DNA from: Nageia nagi
Taxonomy: Eukaryota; Pinophyta
DNA length: 64,000 nt
Reading direction: 5' to 3'
Assembly: GCA_050084985.1 (NCBI GenBank)
Contig: JBITNC010000001.1
Span: 212,040,001 to 212,104,000, forward strand
Below are positions 46,220 through 57,590 of this stretch, piece after piece. Below the pieces are notes generated by a model. It was not told the origin of the DNA and ran no database searches. It saw nothing but the letters and a program-made list of their open reading frames with translations. Both the position numbers and the translations under genes were made by a program. Each line of letters begins with the position of its first letter. Position 1 is the first letter of the stretch.

Positions 46220-46465
46220 GTTCACCTATATTGTAATATTGTGATTGTAAAGGTGGTGCCTAATTTTGCATTACTATTAGGATTAGGGTTAGTTTAATAT
46301 AAATATATAGAAGTGTTTGGAGAAAGGCACATTGAATATTATTTTTCACCTTTGGAGTTGTAAGGAAGTAGCCCCCTAAAAATAACCTATGATTCTATTA
46401 CTATTTAGTAAAATTCTATCCTTATCTGCTTATTAATGCTATTTTATGTTCTATTTACCAATGCA
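46220..46465 (+). repeat. E2 3' LTR, right piece, end deleted
   Basis: It continues the LTR left at 27914: CACCTATATTGTAATATTGT, the TATA-like AATATAAATATATAG, TTTTTCACCTTTGGAGTTGT, to TTTACCAATGCA. LTRs A and B go on for about 115 bp more, but here the sequence changes to E1 RNase H. AAATT at 46215-46219 is the right target-site duplication of E3. Confidence 0.9.
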
Positions 46466-47045
46466 TCGGTATTAGCTCCATATAGGAATAGAAAACCTCT
46501 TTGTCTCTACGTACCAGCTATAGAACATGAATTTAGGGTAATTTTGGCAAAGAAGAAAGAAGATGTTAAAGAGAGAGTAGTCCATTTTATTAGCAAAACA
46601 TTGAAAGAATATGAAACCAGGTACACACCCATTAAGAAGTTATGTTAATGTATAGTATTTTCTATTGAGATATTGAGGCATTATATGATTAATATTACAA
46701 CACATGTACTTACTTAGGTAGACTCATTAATATATATGATGTTAAAACCATGCCTCAATATAATGTTAGTAAAATGAATCATGCTACTTCAAGAGTTTGA
46801 CCTCAAGTTTGTGAAACAAAAATTAGTTAAAGACTAGGTAGTCATAGATTTTTTTATAGAGTTTCCCATACAAGATAGTACAAAACTTAGAGAAAATTTT
46901 TAGGATGAATGTGCTTTAGTAGAAACCATAAAACATGTAGAAGAGGACCACCCATGGTCTTAATTTAAAGAAAATAGGAACATTGATGTTCCTCTTTTAG
47001 AGGTGTTAGAATGCTAGAAAATGTACTTTAACAGATCATATATGC
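46466..47045 (+). pseudogene. E1 RNase H (RT-linked) remnant
   Basis: SVLAPYRNRKPLCLYVPAIE, HEFRVILAKKKEDVKERVVH, FISKTLKEYETRYTPIKKLC is the conserved start of the gypsy RNase H in Tat elements (VL..P..G.PL.LYLA). HYMINITTHVLT-VDSLIYM and WIMLLQEFDLKFV-KLVKD follow with stops. The RT that should precede it is missing. Confidence 0.8.
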
Positions 47046-47480
47046 AAGGTTTAAGAGTATTAATAGCATTAATATCACCTCAAAAGGATGTTATTCCCAT
47101 TTCATACAAACTATCATTTTAATGCACTAATAATATGGTAGAATATGAAGCTCTCATATTAGGATTAAGAGCAACTATAGAAATTGGTATTACACATTTG
47201 CATATTTATGGGAATTCATAGCTAATAGTGAATCAAGTCAATGAGATATACAACACCAAGGATGAGAAGCTTATTCCATATAAAGTTATTATTACAAAAA
47301 TCCTTGCTTACTTTGAAGAGTATTAACTAGAAAATATTCCAAGGAACAATAATAAGTTGGCTAATGTAATGGCAAGTGCACCTTCACTTATACCAATTGA
47401 GATAGAGAGTAGGAAGACTACTTTCACTATCAAGAACTTAGGAACTCCATCAATTACTAAGGAGGACTTTAAAATGGTAT
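47046..47480 (+). pseudogene. E1 archaeal-type RNase H
   Basis: The N-terminal FDG box is lost or unreadable. SYKLSF-CTNNMVEYEALIL, GLRATIEIGITHLHIYGNS, LIVNQVNEIYNTKDEKLIPY and NIPRNNNKLANVMASAPSLI keep the order of the second RNase H. GDS is changed to GNS and ADALA to ANVMA, so catalytic Asp residues are gone. Confidence 0.8.
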
Positions 47481-48790
47481 GTGTTGCTCAAAAGGTCTAT
47501 TATGAGGTAAGTCCTTAGTACCAACACATATTTAGATATTTGAGGGATAACTTTATTGATGCTACACTTGATAAGAGAGAATAGATTAGAATAAAAAGGC
47601 TTGCTATAAAATATGTTATCATTGATAATATACTTTATAAAATATCATTTAATGGTATTCTTATAATATGTCTTCATGATGAAGAGATTGAAATAGCATT
47701 AGAGCATGCTCATGGAGGAGCATGTGGAGGTCATTTCAATGGAAGATTAGTTTATGGCAAGTTGATTAGGTTGGGTTATTGGTGGCCTACTATGGAACAT
47801 GATTGTTATGAACATGTCAAGAAGTGTAAGCAATGTCAAAAGCATGCACACTTAGAATTAACACTTACTCAAGATTTGAACTATATTACATCACCATGGC
47901 CTTTCTTAATGTGGGCTTTGGATTTCATGGGTGTTATCAATCCTCCATCTAGTTAGGGGCACAAGTTTATCTTGGTTTCCAATGAATACTACACTAAATG
48001 GGTTGAGCCAATTCCTTTGAAGATAGCTATACAAAAAATGTTATCAATTTCATCAAGGAATATATCATTTACAAATTTGGCATACCTCAAAAGTTGATCA
48101 TGGATAATGGTGCAAATTTTATAAGAAAAGATATCAAAGAATTTTGTAAAAATATGAAGGTTGAATAGAGATTTTCTTCAATTTACTATCCTCAAGGGAA
48201 TGGACAAGTTGAAGCAACAAATAAAATAATCAAGAAGATATTAGCAAAAATTATCAAAGTAAATGGTAGAGATTGGCATGATCAATTACCGTATGCATTA
48301 TGGGCATATAGAATAATTAAAAGAATAGCCATAGGGGGCTACACTATACTATGTTATGTATCATGATGAAGCAGTCATTCCACTTGAAATTAAGATCTAT
48401 TCTTTGAGAATTACACTCAAAGATATCATGAACGGACCACAATAATAGGAAGCAAGGTTAAATCAACTAGAGGCATTAGATGAAAAAAGAATTAATGCAC
48501 TAGAGTATCTTAGAATATACCAACAAAGATTAAATAGGGCCTATGGAAAGAAAATGGTTCCCAAAGCATTTTAGGTTGGAGATATGGTTCTCTAAGAGAA
48601 CATTTCTAACACTACAGCAAAAGACTAACTTAAAGGAAAGTTTGAACCAAATTGGATTAGCCCTTACATCATCACAAAGGTCTTTGGTAGAGGTGCATAT
48701 AGATTATCTACATTGTATGGGGAGCTTCTCAAAACTACCATCAATGCTAGGCACCTAATGAGTGTCACATCTAGGTGACTTATGGGTCAT
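47481..48790 (+). pseudogene. E1 integrase
   Basis: HDEEIEIALEHAHGGACGGH, FNGRLVYGKLIRLGYWWPTM and CYEHVKKCKQCQKHA give an intact H-H-C-C zinc motif (about 47690-47845). WPFLMWALDFMGVINPPS has the first catalytic Asp, LIMDNGANF-like sequence (frameshifted, about 48100) the second, and YYPQGNGQVEATNKIIKKIL (48180) the Glu. VPLEIKIYSLRITLKDI, ARLNQLEALDEKRINALEYL and FEPNWISPYIITKVFGRGAY, RLSTLYGELLKTTINARHL end it. This is a Tat-type integrase; frameshifts at several points kill it. Confidence 0.85.
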
Positions 48791-48959
48791 CCCATGCATC
48801 TATTTCCATAATAATGTTACTATAGGAATAAACATGGAATAGATGGCATAAAATACAAAATTGAAGATCATTTTAGTATCATAAGAGGAGCATCAACACT
48901 CCATTTTAGCAAAAAAACATCACCTAAAATCCTATTGTATAGTTAAAAATAGCAAAAAT

Positions 48960-49215
48960 AATGATCATCAGATACCCCTTGGTGCAGAGTTTTAGATCCT
49001 AGATCATAAGATTTGCATGTCTCTTGGCATAGACTTTCATCCTAGTTTCATGCCTCTTAGCATAGATTTTTAGCTCTCATCATCACATCATATCTCTTGG
49101 TGTATATTTTTAGCTCTCATCATCATATCATGCCTCTCTATGTAGAGTTTTTAGCTCTCATACTCATTACAATATGCCTCTTGGTAGAGTTTTAGCTCCT
49201 AGTTTTATCATTATG
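48960..49215. repeat. 40-bp minisatellite, short array (about 6 units) in E1
   Basis: Same unit as at 14850-15730: TCTTGGCATAGA, TTTTAGCTCTCATCATCA, ATCATGCCTCT. The units here are more diverged and indel-bearing. It lies between integrase and the 3' LTR. Confidence 0.85.
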
Positions 49216-49648
49216 CCTCTCAATAGGAAGTTCAACATCCATAAGATCAATGGATATAATGATCAATGACATGAGATGGTTGTATTGCACATATCAAAAT
49301 ATATCAAAAATATGGGTGATTATCATCGATGACCTCTTGGTAGATGGCTATGGACCCTAGAACTCTTTCTTTTATAGGTTATTATTAAATATTATGGAGC
49401 ATATCAAAACCAACTAGGGGCAACATGATGGATTTCATATGAAGGGGTTTTCTTAAACTTATACCTTTTGTTAATATGATTACTTGTCTTTATTATATCT
49501 TTATCATAGTTCAATATCAAAATAGATTAATTAGTGTTGGTATTATGCTTATCAATATTTGATTGCTATGACATCTTGGTTATACTTTGAATAAAAAATC
49601 TTAATGCACCTAGTGATTTTCAATTTTTTATCCAAAGTGGGGCATATT
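49216..49648 (+). other. E1 pre-LTR block and polypurine tract
   Basis: It matches 15955-16106 in its second half. AAAGTGGGGCA at 49634-49644 precedes the LTR and is the likely plus-strand primer. Confidence 0.7.
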
Positions 49649-50445
49649 TTATTGTATAAAATTAATTTATGCATTTTATTTAATACATTAGGAAATATGT
49701 TTCTACACTTATATATCTAGTTCAAGAATATTAATGTTATTTTGGATATGATCAATATATATCATTAACTTACCATATTCTTATTTATGTAGGTACATGT
49801 CGACCTAAGGAGTAGGTCATATTATTATCTATATAAATAGGGATATAATAGTAAGTCCACATCAAGGAGATACATGATCCCATATCTAGTCTTGATGATA
49901 GCAATCCTTTAGGTGTCTCTTGACACCACCATTTCAAGGCTGAGTTTGTGTACTTCCTTATGTGAGCATCTTGATAATTCTAAACTTATCTGAGTATCAA
50001 AATAAGACCATCAAGAGTTCATGTGGAGGTATAGAGTTGATTTAAAATACATTATATTCTAACAAAGATTACCAATGCTCCTTTATATAAGAAAGCAAAC
50101 CATTGATTCCCCTTTTGAGCACATAATAACTTACTTATGATCCTCTTTTTGGATCATCCTACTCTACAACTTTAGGTGTAGACTCTATTCATTATTGAGG
50201 CTTCATTAGTATCTTTAATTCTTCCATTTCAGGTATGCTCAATGTGGTAAGTCCATAAATGTAATCTTGTTTGGTAATTTCATTTTGATTCTAGTTATTC
50301 ATTATACTTTTATATCAGATTGTCTTATTATAAATTGCTATCTATTAGCTTAGAATTTACAAATAGATATATGTATCTTTCAAGATTATAAATTTTCATT
50401 TATTTGCATTCTTGAATACACTTTTATTTGTAAATAAGTTGAACA
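49649..50445 (+). repeat. LTR L3 (3' LTR of E1)
   Basis: Partner of L2. It begins TTTTATTGTATAAAATT (start TG decayed to TT). The TATA box CTATATAAATAG is at 49829-49840. It ends near AAGTTGAACA. Confidence 0.8.
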
Positions 50446-50489
50446 ATATAAAATATTGTTAGATTTATTGGATAAAGATGACCTAATTT

Positions 50490-50870
50490 GGGACCTATAC
50501 TTTAACTTACTAGTATGGGAGGAGTTTGATGAGGAGTTATCATGAAGTATGACCCTATATCATATTCAAGGTCATAGATAGGTGATTGAGTTTTATCATC
50601 TAGATTAGGTACTTAGATAGTTTAGCATGACATAGGATGTATCTATGCTAAGGGTGTGGCATATTATGGCTTAATACTATTAGTATCAAGTGATTCCACT
50701 AGGGTTGATGGCTATTATAGCATGAAGTACAAAGTGGATCGCACTAGATGACCATACCCCTAGGGTGCCCACCCTATTTCATTAGTATACTCTAGAGTAT
50801 CAATGATGGTGAGACTCAATGAGGCTTGACCCATTGGGCTTTAAGGATGAGTAGGGAGATAAGGTAGAGG
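50490..50870 (+). pseudogene. Plant mobile domain remnant of a second type
   Basis: The frame VWEEFDEELS-SMTLYHIQGH, then VIEFYHLD-VLR-FSMTQDVS, resembles the R.PLI.F..VE.H.PDRVLRQFG segment of PMD proteins of the MAIN/PP7-long-form kind. HIMA-YY-YQVIPLGL and WIALDDHTPRVPTLFH further on fit the W........Y...W segment. It differs from the PMD genes at 7363 and 29494. Stops are frequent. It sits just outside L3. Downstream to about 51400 a low-complexity Gly/Ser/Arg-rich tail may belong to it. It may be a host-gene relic or another element's passenger. Confidence 0.5.
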
Positions 50871-52229
50871 GAGAGAAGGAGAGAAGGAGGAGATGAAGAT
50901 AATGGGAGAGGATCCCATGGACATGGGAAATATTCCATCACTTACTTAGTAAATAGATCCATTTACACCATCCTCATCAGGATATATAGCTCTCTCAATG
51001 GATACCTTAGGTATATCTAGACTCTAAGGTTTGGGAAATTAGCTTATTTTAGAGAAAAAAAATGATTATGACCTTTTGTACATTGAGATAGAGACTTAGG
51101 TGGTAGTGCTATAAGTGTGGGTGGTGAACTTATAGGTGTAGCTGAAGGATCAAGATAACTAGATAGGAGTCCTCCAAGGATAAATAGAGACTCTAGAATC
51201 TCTTCCTCATATGATGCATCATCAAGAGCTAAAGAGGCTTCAAGATCTAATCATGGTGAAGGGTATCTAGCTCCTTTAGTTCAAGCATACATTAGTAATG
51301 ATATTTACTAGTCATTCTAGGTCTAGGAGTAGGACTTGGGTTCCATCCATTGGTTATAGTTTCCATGGAGGGAGCTATTTTGTATCAGATACTTATGTTT
51401 ATGGACTTATTTGGATATATTTTTATTACACATGAAAAATATGACTTTTTAGATGTTATGTTTATATGTTTGATTATCTACATGGATGCCATGTTTATTT
51501 GCTTTATTTGTTAAAAATTGGGACTAAAATTATGATAGAAATAGATTAATATGATAATACTTCAATTTTAATCAAATAAATATATAAAAAACTAGAATTT
51601 GAATAATTCATTAATTTAAGAAATAAATCTAATCATAAAAGGAAAATTATAATGATAAAGGATTTAAGATACAATGATTTAGGAAATACAATCTTACACA
51701 TGCCTTGTACAAAAAATAATCATAACAATGATAAATAGAATATAGTAGTAATGCTAGAATATAGCAGTAGAATTTGGATGTGTAAAAAGTGAAAGTAAAA
51801 AAGAAAAAAATGCTTAGGAAATTGCCTAATTAACATAAAATGAGGCCTAGAAATTGACAAATGGAGAGGTAAATAATGTTTACATACTAGGGTTAAATTT
51901 ATCAAATTTATCAAATTTGCTAATCATTTTCTAGAAATAATGAAGTAAATAAAATAAATACATACATATTTTTGCAATGAAATACATATACCTAAGATAT
52001 TATGATAAAAGTTTGGCCATAGGAACTAGGAATGGAGTGGTAGCACTAGATTCTAATGTCATCACTTGGGTAATAGAATAAAAATAATAATCAATTTAAA
52101 ATTAATCACTACATATTTTAGTAAAATAATAAAAAAGTAATGTAAAAATGGTAAATACTACAAAATAATTTACAAAATAATCCAAACACTATAAATATTA
52201 AGAACCATATGTGGAATCATTGGTTGTTA
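50871..52229. other. Stretch without recognised genes
   Basis: 50871-51400 is GA-rich (AGAAGGAGAGAAGGAGGAG at 50876) and may be the tail of the PMD relic. 51500-52229 is plain AT-rich DNA. Confidence 0.3.
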
Positions 52230-53990
52230 AGCTTGTTGTTATGGTTATGGTTGAGGGATACTCACATTATTGGTCTATAATTTGTTTCCATCATCATCAA
52301 GTTTTTCCTTATTAAATAATGGAAATGGATTGTTAAATATCTTTAGTCTTTGATTTTTGAGATGTACTGATATATCTTGTACTAGTTTAAACTTATGCTA
52401 CTATAAGATATCATCTAAAACTTCATGTCCAAATTTAAATTTATCTTTATCATATAAATATTGGATTATATTTTTGATATGACAATAGTCATTTGTGGTA
52501 TGATTGACTATTCTATGGAAATTGTAAAAAGGTGTTCTTGATAGGTAAGAAGTCTAATTCAAGGGGCTCTTTCATTGGAAGATAATAGACTAAATTCATG
52601 GCTACTAAAGTATACAAGATCTCACTAATGTCTTCATGGAACTCTATATACTACCCACATGAATTCCTAGGTTGCTAAACTTCTATATCATCATGACTAA
52701 CATGAGCTATCATTTTGAATTCAAGCTTATGATGATGGACTTTTCTAAGTTTATCAAGAAAAATATGTTTTAGACTGAAGTTGGCTTCATGTGGGCTAAG
52801 GGTTCATTGAAGGGTTTATTATGAGTTTCTTTACTAATCATTTCATTTATTAATTTTTCATATGGATAATATTGGAAATCCAAAAAATACACCTATAATA
52901 TGGTAACAAGTATTGGAAAATAACATGCTTCTTTTCTTTGGTAGGGATATGGACTTGGTTAGCTACTTTGGACCATTCAATAATGAAATTGCTCACAATT
53001 TGACCTTCCTTCTATTTTAAGATGTACATATAAAAGGGATATGGTTATTAAGTTATGAATAAGTTATATTTCTTCAAAAAAAAGATTTAAAAACATCATC
53101 AAAATATGTAATATGTTTAGTAGGAAAATTAGTAAACCAATAAAAAGACTTAAATTTTAAACTAAGAGGGAATACTATGGCTAAAAAATCATCATTATTT
53201 TCAAATTAAATAATATTTAAGTGACACCTTTACAAATATAATATAGGATTAGAATTATCATCAAATATTATAAATGTTACTTATTTTTCATACATTTTCT
53301 AGTGGATGCAATAGCCAAAGGAGTTGTAACTACCTCTTGAGACTACACATGCAAACTTGTTGATGCAAGCCATGATGGAGTATTTTTTTTTCTTTAACCA
53401 TAGTAGTTATTTTAATGCATCATTTTATGTGCTTATTGTAATGGTACACTAATATTTATGTGCTTTTCCTTTGCTAAACCTTCAAATAAACTAAAATAGT
53501 CAACTTTTTCTTACTCTAAAGTTCTTACCAAATTATTAATCATCTCTAATTGGCATTTTGGTGAAGCTATATACTCCCTATTAAACTTCAAAAACTTCAT
53601 GTATCTCTTCAAGATATCAAATTCTACATTTAACCAATTAGGTATTCTTTTTATACCAAATGTTATCACTAGATCATGTCCATCCATCAAACATTCCTAG
53701 ATGGGTGGCCTTTGAGGTTCTTCATCTTTAGAGATGTTAACTTGGTATTCTTTATCAATGTTATCTTCCAACTATTCATTGTAGGTGGGATATATCTATG
53801 AAATGAAAAGCCTAGGATCAATAAAAAATTGGTCACAACTTTGATCAAGTAATGGAGTAATGATACTAGGTCTATTGGCATCACTAGGGTTATACGACAT
53901 ACCAAGGGTCTAGTTTCAAATCTAAGGTTTAGGAAAAATATTAGGGATAAAAAATTGTAATGAAGGAACATGAAAAGGTTTGAAATAATT
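52230..53990 (-). pseudogene. Tat-like gag remnant
   Basis: The clearest part is near 52540-52410 on the minus strand: FYNFHRIVNHTTNDYCHIKN, IIQYLYDKDKFKFG, the knuckle pattern (C.FH...GHTT..C..LK..I..L.....) of Tat gag proteins, with first Cys and Gly changed. Upstream (53700-53450) WLNVEFDILKRYMKFLKFNR and LEMINNLVRTLE are readable but not diagnostic. The LTR at 54069-54787 lies in the right place to be its 5' LTR. Protease and pol are not found downstream. Confidence 0.55.
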
Positions 53991-54068
53991 ATAAGTATGT
54001 TAATAAGGGATTAATATTATATCTTAAAGAATAAAATTATGTATAAAAAAGAAGTTAGGTTCACCAAT

Positions 54069-54787
54069 TGCTATAACTAAAATAATCTAAATTAGGGTTA
54101 TTTATAGAATATTAATTTCACCAATTAACTATGAAATAATAGGAAATTGATGATATAAAACATGATTATGACATAATTTATCTTGAACTATCAAAAATTA
54201 ATTTACAAAATATATAAACCTATACTTTACTTTTGATGATGAATGAAGGTGAAATCCAATTTAAAGAGGATGAACAACAAGCTTCTCCAAAAGATGGAGC
54301 TACAAATCTAACCTTATTCCAACACTAAAAACCTAATGATATCACCTAATTACCATTCCAAAATACTTTTCCCTTTTTATTAATATCATTTTCCTACCCT
54401 TAATGCATGGAATCTCACTCATGAAGGGATGAAAGATTGTAAGAATGCAAAGCTCATAGTATAACAAAATCCAGAGATGATAGGTTGAGTTATCAAACAT
54501 TGATAAAAAATGATACAAGTATATTATCACTTATCAATATTGGGAATTATATCATGTCATATCATATCATTTATCATTCATAACTCCTCCACCTATATAG
54601 ATAATAGGTCTAGTTCTTAGGCTCCTACTTAGGCTTATTATGATGTCAAGATTACCTATTACCATAAAACATAAAGGTAGATGAGAGTGTACATAGAAAA
54701 AATATTTCTTTAATAAATTAAATAAATTATTTAGAATACCCAAAAGGGTATTTTAATTAAATTAAAATTATTTTTTATATGTTAATA
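54069..54787 (-). repeat. LTR of the dispersed family at 738-1490
   Basis: Left edge TGCTATAACTAAAATAATC, preceded by GGTTCACCAAT, which on the minus strand reads the primer-binding site TTGGTGAACC. It shares GGTCTAGTTC--AGGCTCCT, ATTACCATAAAACA and TTTTAATTAAATTAAAATTA with 1280-1480. This orients the element on the minus strand, with gag at 53990-52230. Confidence 0.6.
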
Positions 54788-55660
54788 AATATACTAAGAT
54801 TATAACTTGTAGTAGGTTAATTATGATTTCATCTTATATGATTCTATGACTTTCAATCATTCAAAATTAGATACATTGATATTGATCTACACTTAAGAAA
54901 TAAATATTGTGCTCACCTTGTGAGACCATGGTATGGGTGTTAAAGTATTATTATTATGTGTTGTGTGAAATAAAGGTGTTACAAATAAAATTTTAAGTTA
55001 TGTGGATATAAACCTAATGAGTCATTACAAGGATCTAAAATGTAAGGATAAAAAATGTACTTCCATTGTTAGTTTTGAAATACATATATGTGTATCCAAA
55101 AATTGCATGATCATGTATTTTATTCCTAATACATGTCACCCATGTTTGGAATCAATAAATATAGTGGAAGATATAATAGATATTAATAACCATCATATGA
55201 GTGATAAAAGAGGTAATATACATTTAGATTTCTCATAGCAAACCCTAGTCATTATATTTTGAAGACACCATCCACTCAAGTTTTATTGAGCAAGGTGTTG
55301 TCATTGTTGTCAACAGACTTAGATGGATTTAATTGGTATAATGGTAGGTTGTTTGAAGTTTATTTAGATATATTATATTCTTACAAGGAAGTGTTTAATA
55401 TTTTGATGAAGGTGTTGCAAGTTATTTATGAAAAATTGATAAAATTGCAAAAGTTACATTTTTTTTTGAAAAGTTATAAAAGTTATCAAAAAGTTGTAAA
55501 AGTTTACAAAAAGTTGCTTAAAGCTTATTTGGAGATGTTCAATGTTTGTGTTAATGTATTTTATGCTAAGATGAATTTATTATAGGTTATTTATATAAAA
55601 TTATAACAGTTAAAAAAGTTATCAAAAAGTTACAAAAATCATTAGAAAGTTACAAATATT
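54788..55660. other. Spacer with low-complexity AAAAGTTA repeats
   Basis: Between 55430 and 55665 the motif AAAAAGTTAYMAAAAGTT recurs irregularly and accounts for the Lys/Leu/Tyr-rich open frame at 55259-55585, which I do not call as a gene. Confidence 0.4.
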
Positions 55661-56570
55661 ATAAATATTACTCATGCATACTAATGGAATATGTTGGATA
55701 GCTCAACATATTTTTAAATATTTTAAAGTTTTAGTAATAGAAGAGGTTAAGGATTTAAAAATTATAAGTATGGATGATATGCATGATTATTTTGTTGTGA
55801 AGGAGATGAGAATAGGGAAAAATAAACCCATAGATAAAGAAGTTGCCTTTAAAGCCTAGAAAAATATAAAGACCAAACTAGAATTTGAGGAAGATGAAAT
55901 ATTCGATGAGATGGAAGCCAATTTTGTATGAAATATAATAAGAAGTAAAGGAAAATATAATGATACATTACCATTTGAATGCTTCAATTATGGAGGTGTT
56001 AAACATTTCATAGCCAAATATCCATTTAATGAAAAGAAAAATAATTATGAAGATTCACATAGAGAGAGGTAAAAGAAAGAAAATGTCAATTTTTAGAAAA
56101 GGTAACTACAAAAAGAAAAGTTCCAACTATAAAAATAATATTAGCTTATTTGAATATAGTCCAAGTGAATATTCAAATGGAGATACTAATGAAACACTTT
56201 TCATGGTATTTGAATAAGAAAAATCAAAAGATGAAGAAGAGGAACTTAATGAAGAAGAAATTGATGTAGAAGTTAATCTACAAGTAGAGTTGGTTGTGTC
56301 TCTAGATGAATTGAAGGAAGAAAGAAAAAGGCATAAGAAAACTTCAAGAAAGCTCAATGGTCCAAATAAAGTCATAATAAGTTTGAAAGTACAGATAGAA
56401 GAAGATAAAAAGATATCTAAAGATATTGAATTACAACTCACCATTAAATTCAAATACTGTAGCAAGTTAGAAGAAGAAATTACAAGGTTAAGAATGTAGT
56501 TAAAATAGATAAATAAAAAAATAAGCATTTATCATAAACTTGAAGCAAGTTTAATGAAATTATGAAGAAT
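55661..56570 (+). pseudogene. Ty1/copia gag with coiled coil
   Basis: VLVIEEVKDLKIISMDDMHD, YFVVKEMRIGKNKPIDKEVA, FKA matches the end of the copia gag helical domain (T.IEE.KDL..L..DEL...L...E). Then FECFNYGGVKHFIAKYPFNE is the CCHC knuckle with two Cys changed to Tyr. After a basic patch, LFEYSPSEYSNGDTNETLFM, VFE and an acidic EEEELNEEEIDVEVNLQVEL lead to a long coiled coil (56290-56499: LKEERKRHKKTSRKLNGPNK, KVQIEEDKKISKDIELQLTI, KLEEEITRLR). This gag-knuckle-acidic-coiled-coil layout is common in plant copia elements. No copia integrase or RT follows; an LTR begins at 56762. Confidence 0.8.
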
Positions 56571-56761
56571 CAAAGAGCTCTATATATCAAGTTTAGTTTA
56601 GGATTTGAATAAGGGGAATCATAGAATGGACCAAAGACCATAAATATAGAATCTATAAGTGCAAAGAAAAGAAACCAAAATTTGATCAAGAAAAGATGAA
56701 CTATGTAAGAGAAGATAATAATGAAAGAAAGGAGAGGAATATTGATAATGATGGTTTCAAC

Positions 56762-57563
56762 TGTATACACCTAAAAATTATTTATTATTTAATAATAAAT
56801 CATATTTTAAGTATCTATACAATATATTATTTAAATCGTATAAATATCTATAATATCAAGATTACTATGCTAATTAAATACTAAACATCTACTAATCAAG
56901 GTAAATATCTCTTAATCATATTTATATCTAGAATTATTATGATAATATCATTAATATTACATGTTCTTCTATAATTCAATTAAAATGATTATTATTATTC
57001 CAAAGTCAACTCACACTTTCTCTTTTATTCTTATATGTATAAAAGGAGGTGCTTGACATAATAACCCCTATCAGATATCTCTCATATGTGGTTATCTATA
57101 TATTAGCTATACTACACTTAAACTATCTCTAGATGATATCTATTTGATAATATGCTATGCTTTGAGCTTTATCTATTTACTATCATGTGTATCCTAACTC
57201 TATAGGTTTAAAGGTATTAGTGCTATCAAGGAGAATATTGCATGCCATTTGCACCATGCTTATTTATGATATAGGATTACAAATTTAGAGGATATCGAAT
57301 ATTTATCCAATTCATTAAAATATCCTTATAGCTCCATCCTAAATCTAATCCAATCACTTGAATAATCCTATTATATCTTTGAGGATTACTTACATCTCAT
57401 ATTAGGTGCATAGTTTCTTAATATTTTTGGAGAACCTAGATAAGTGATTAGGATTACTTACTTCTCATATTGGGTGAATACTTTCTTAATTTTTTTTGGA
57501 GAACCTAGATAAATGATTTACACCATATATGGTAGATTTATGTTTATTATATTTATGTTCACA
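56762..57563 (+). repeat. E5 5' LTR
   Basis: Starts TGTATACACCTAAAAATT and ends TTATGTTCACA, about 802 bp. The TATA box TGTATAAAAGG is at 57036-57046, so RNA should start near 57070. The primer-binding site follows at once. The start is a member of the shared terminus seen in E3 and E4. No partner 3' LTR was identified. Confidence 0.65.
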
Positions 57564-57590
57564 TTTTGGTGAACCCCAATCGATCTTACA
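57564..57590 (+). promoter_or_regulatory. E5 primer-binding site
   Basis: TTTTGGTGAACCCCAATCGA directly follows the LTR end. The TGGTGAACC core recurs in E4 (63130-63142, minus) and at 54059-54068 (minus). Confidence 0.65.

Larger units (their letters stand above)
22312..46465 (+). mobile_element. E2: chromovirus (Ty3/gypsy) inserted in E1, itself split by E3
   Basis: LTR B (22312-22714), an initiator-Met-like primer-binding site, gag, protease, RT, RNase H, integrase and a decayed chromodomain are followed by a 3' LTR in two pieces (27860-27914 and 46220-46465) separated by E3. Gene order and the chromodomain place it among chromoviruses. The 3' LTR lacks its last ~120 bp: after TTTACCAATGCA the sequence switches to E1 RNase H. 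The element is riddled with stops and is dead. Confidence 0.85.
17314..50445 (+). mobile_element. E1: Tat-lineage (Retand-like) gypsy element, outermost of the nest
   Basis: L2 (17314-18106) and L3 (49649-50445) are paired LTRs about 0.8 kb long. Between them, on the plus strand and interrupted by E2/E3, lie gag (from 18164), the protease loop (19711), an RNase H fragment (46466), archaeal-type RNase H, integrase, a 40-bp tandem array and a polypurine tract (49634-49644). This order, with the second RNase H and the pre-LTR array, is that of the Tat lineage. The RT is missing, lost in the deletion that joins the E2 LTR to the E1 RNase H at 46465/46466. The flanks of L2 (AGGAG) and L3 (ATATA) do not match, so no target-site duplication is visible. 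Confidence 0.75.

Noticed and set aside
55259-55585. 108-codon Lys/Leu/Tyr-rich frame as a gene
   Set aside because: It is produced by irregular AAAAGTTA simple repeats; no conserved motif.
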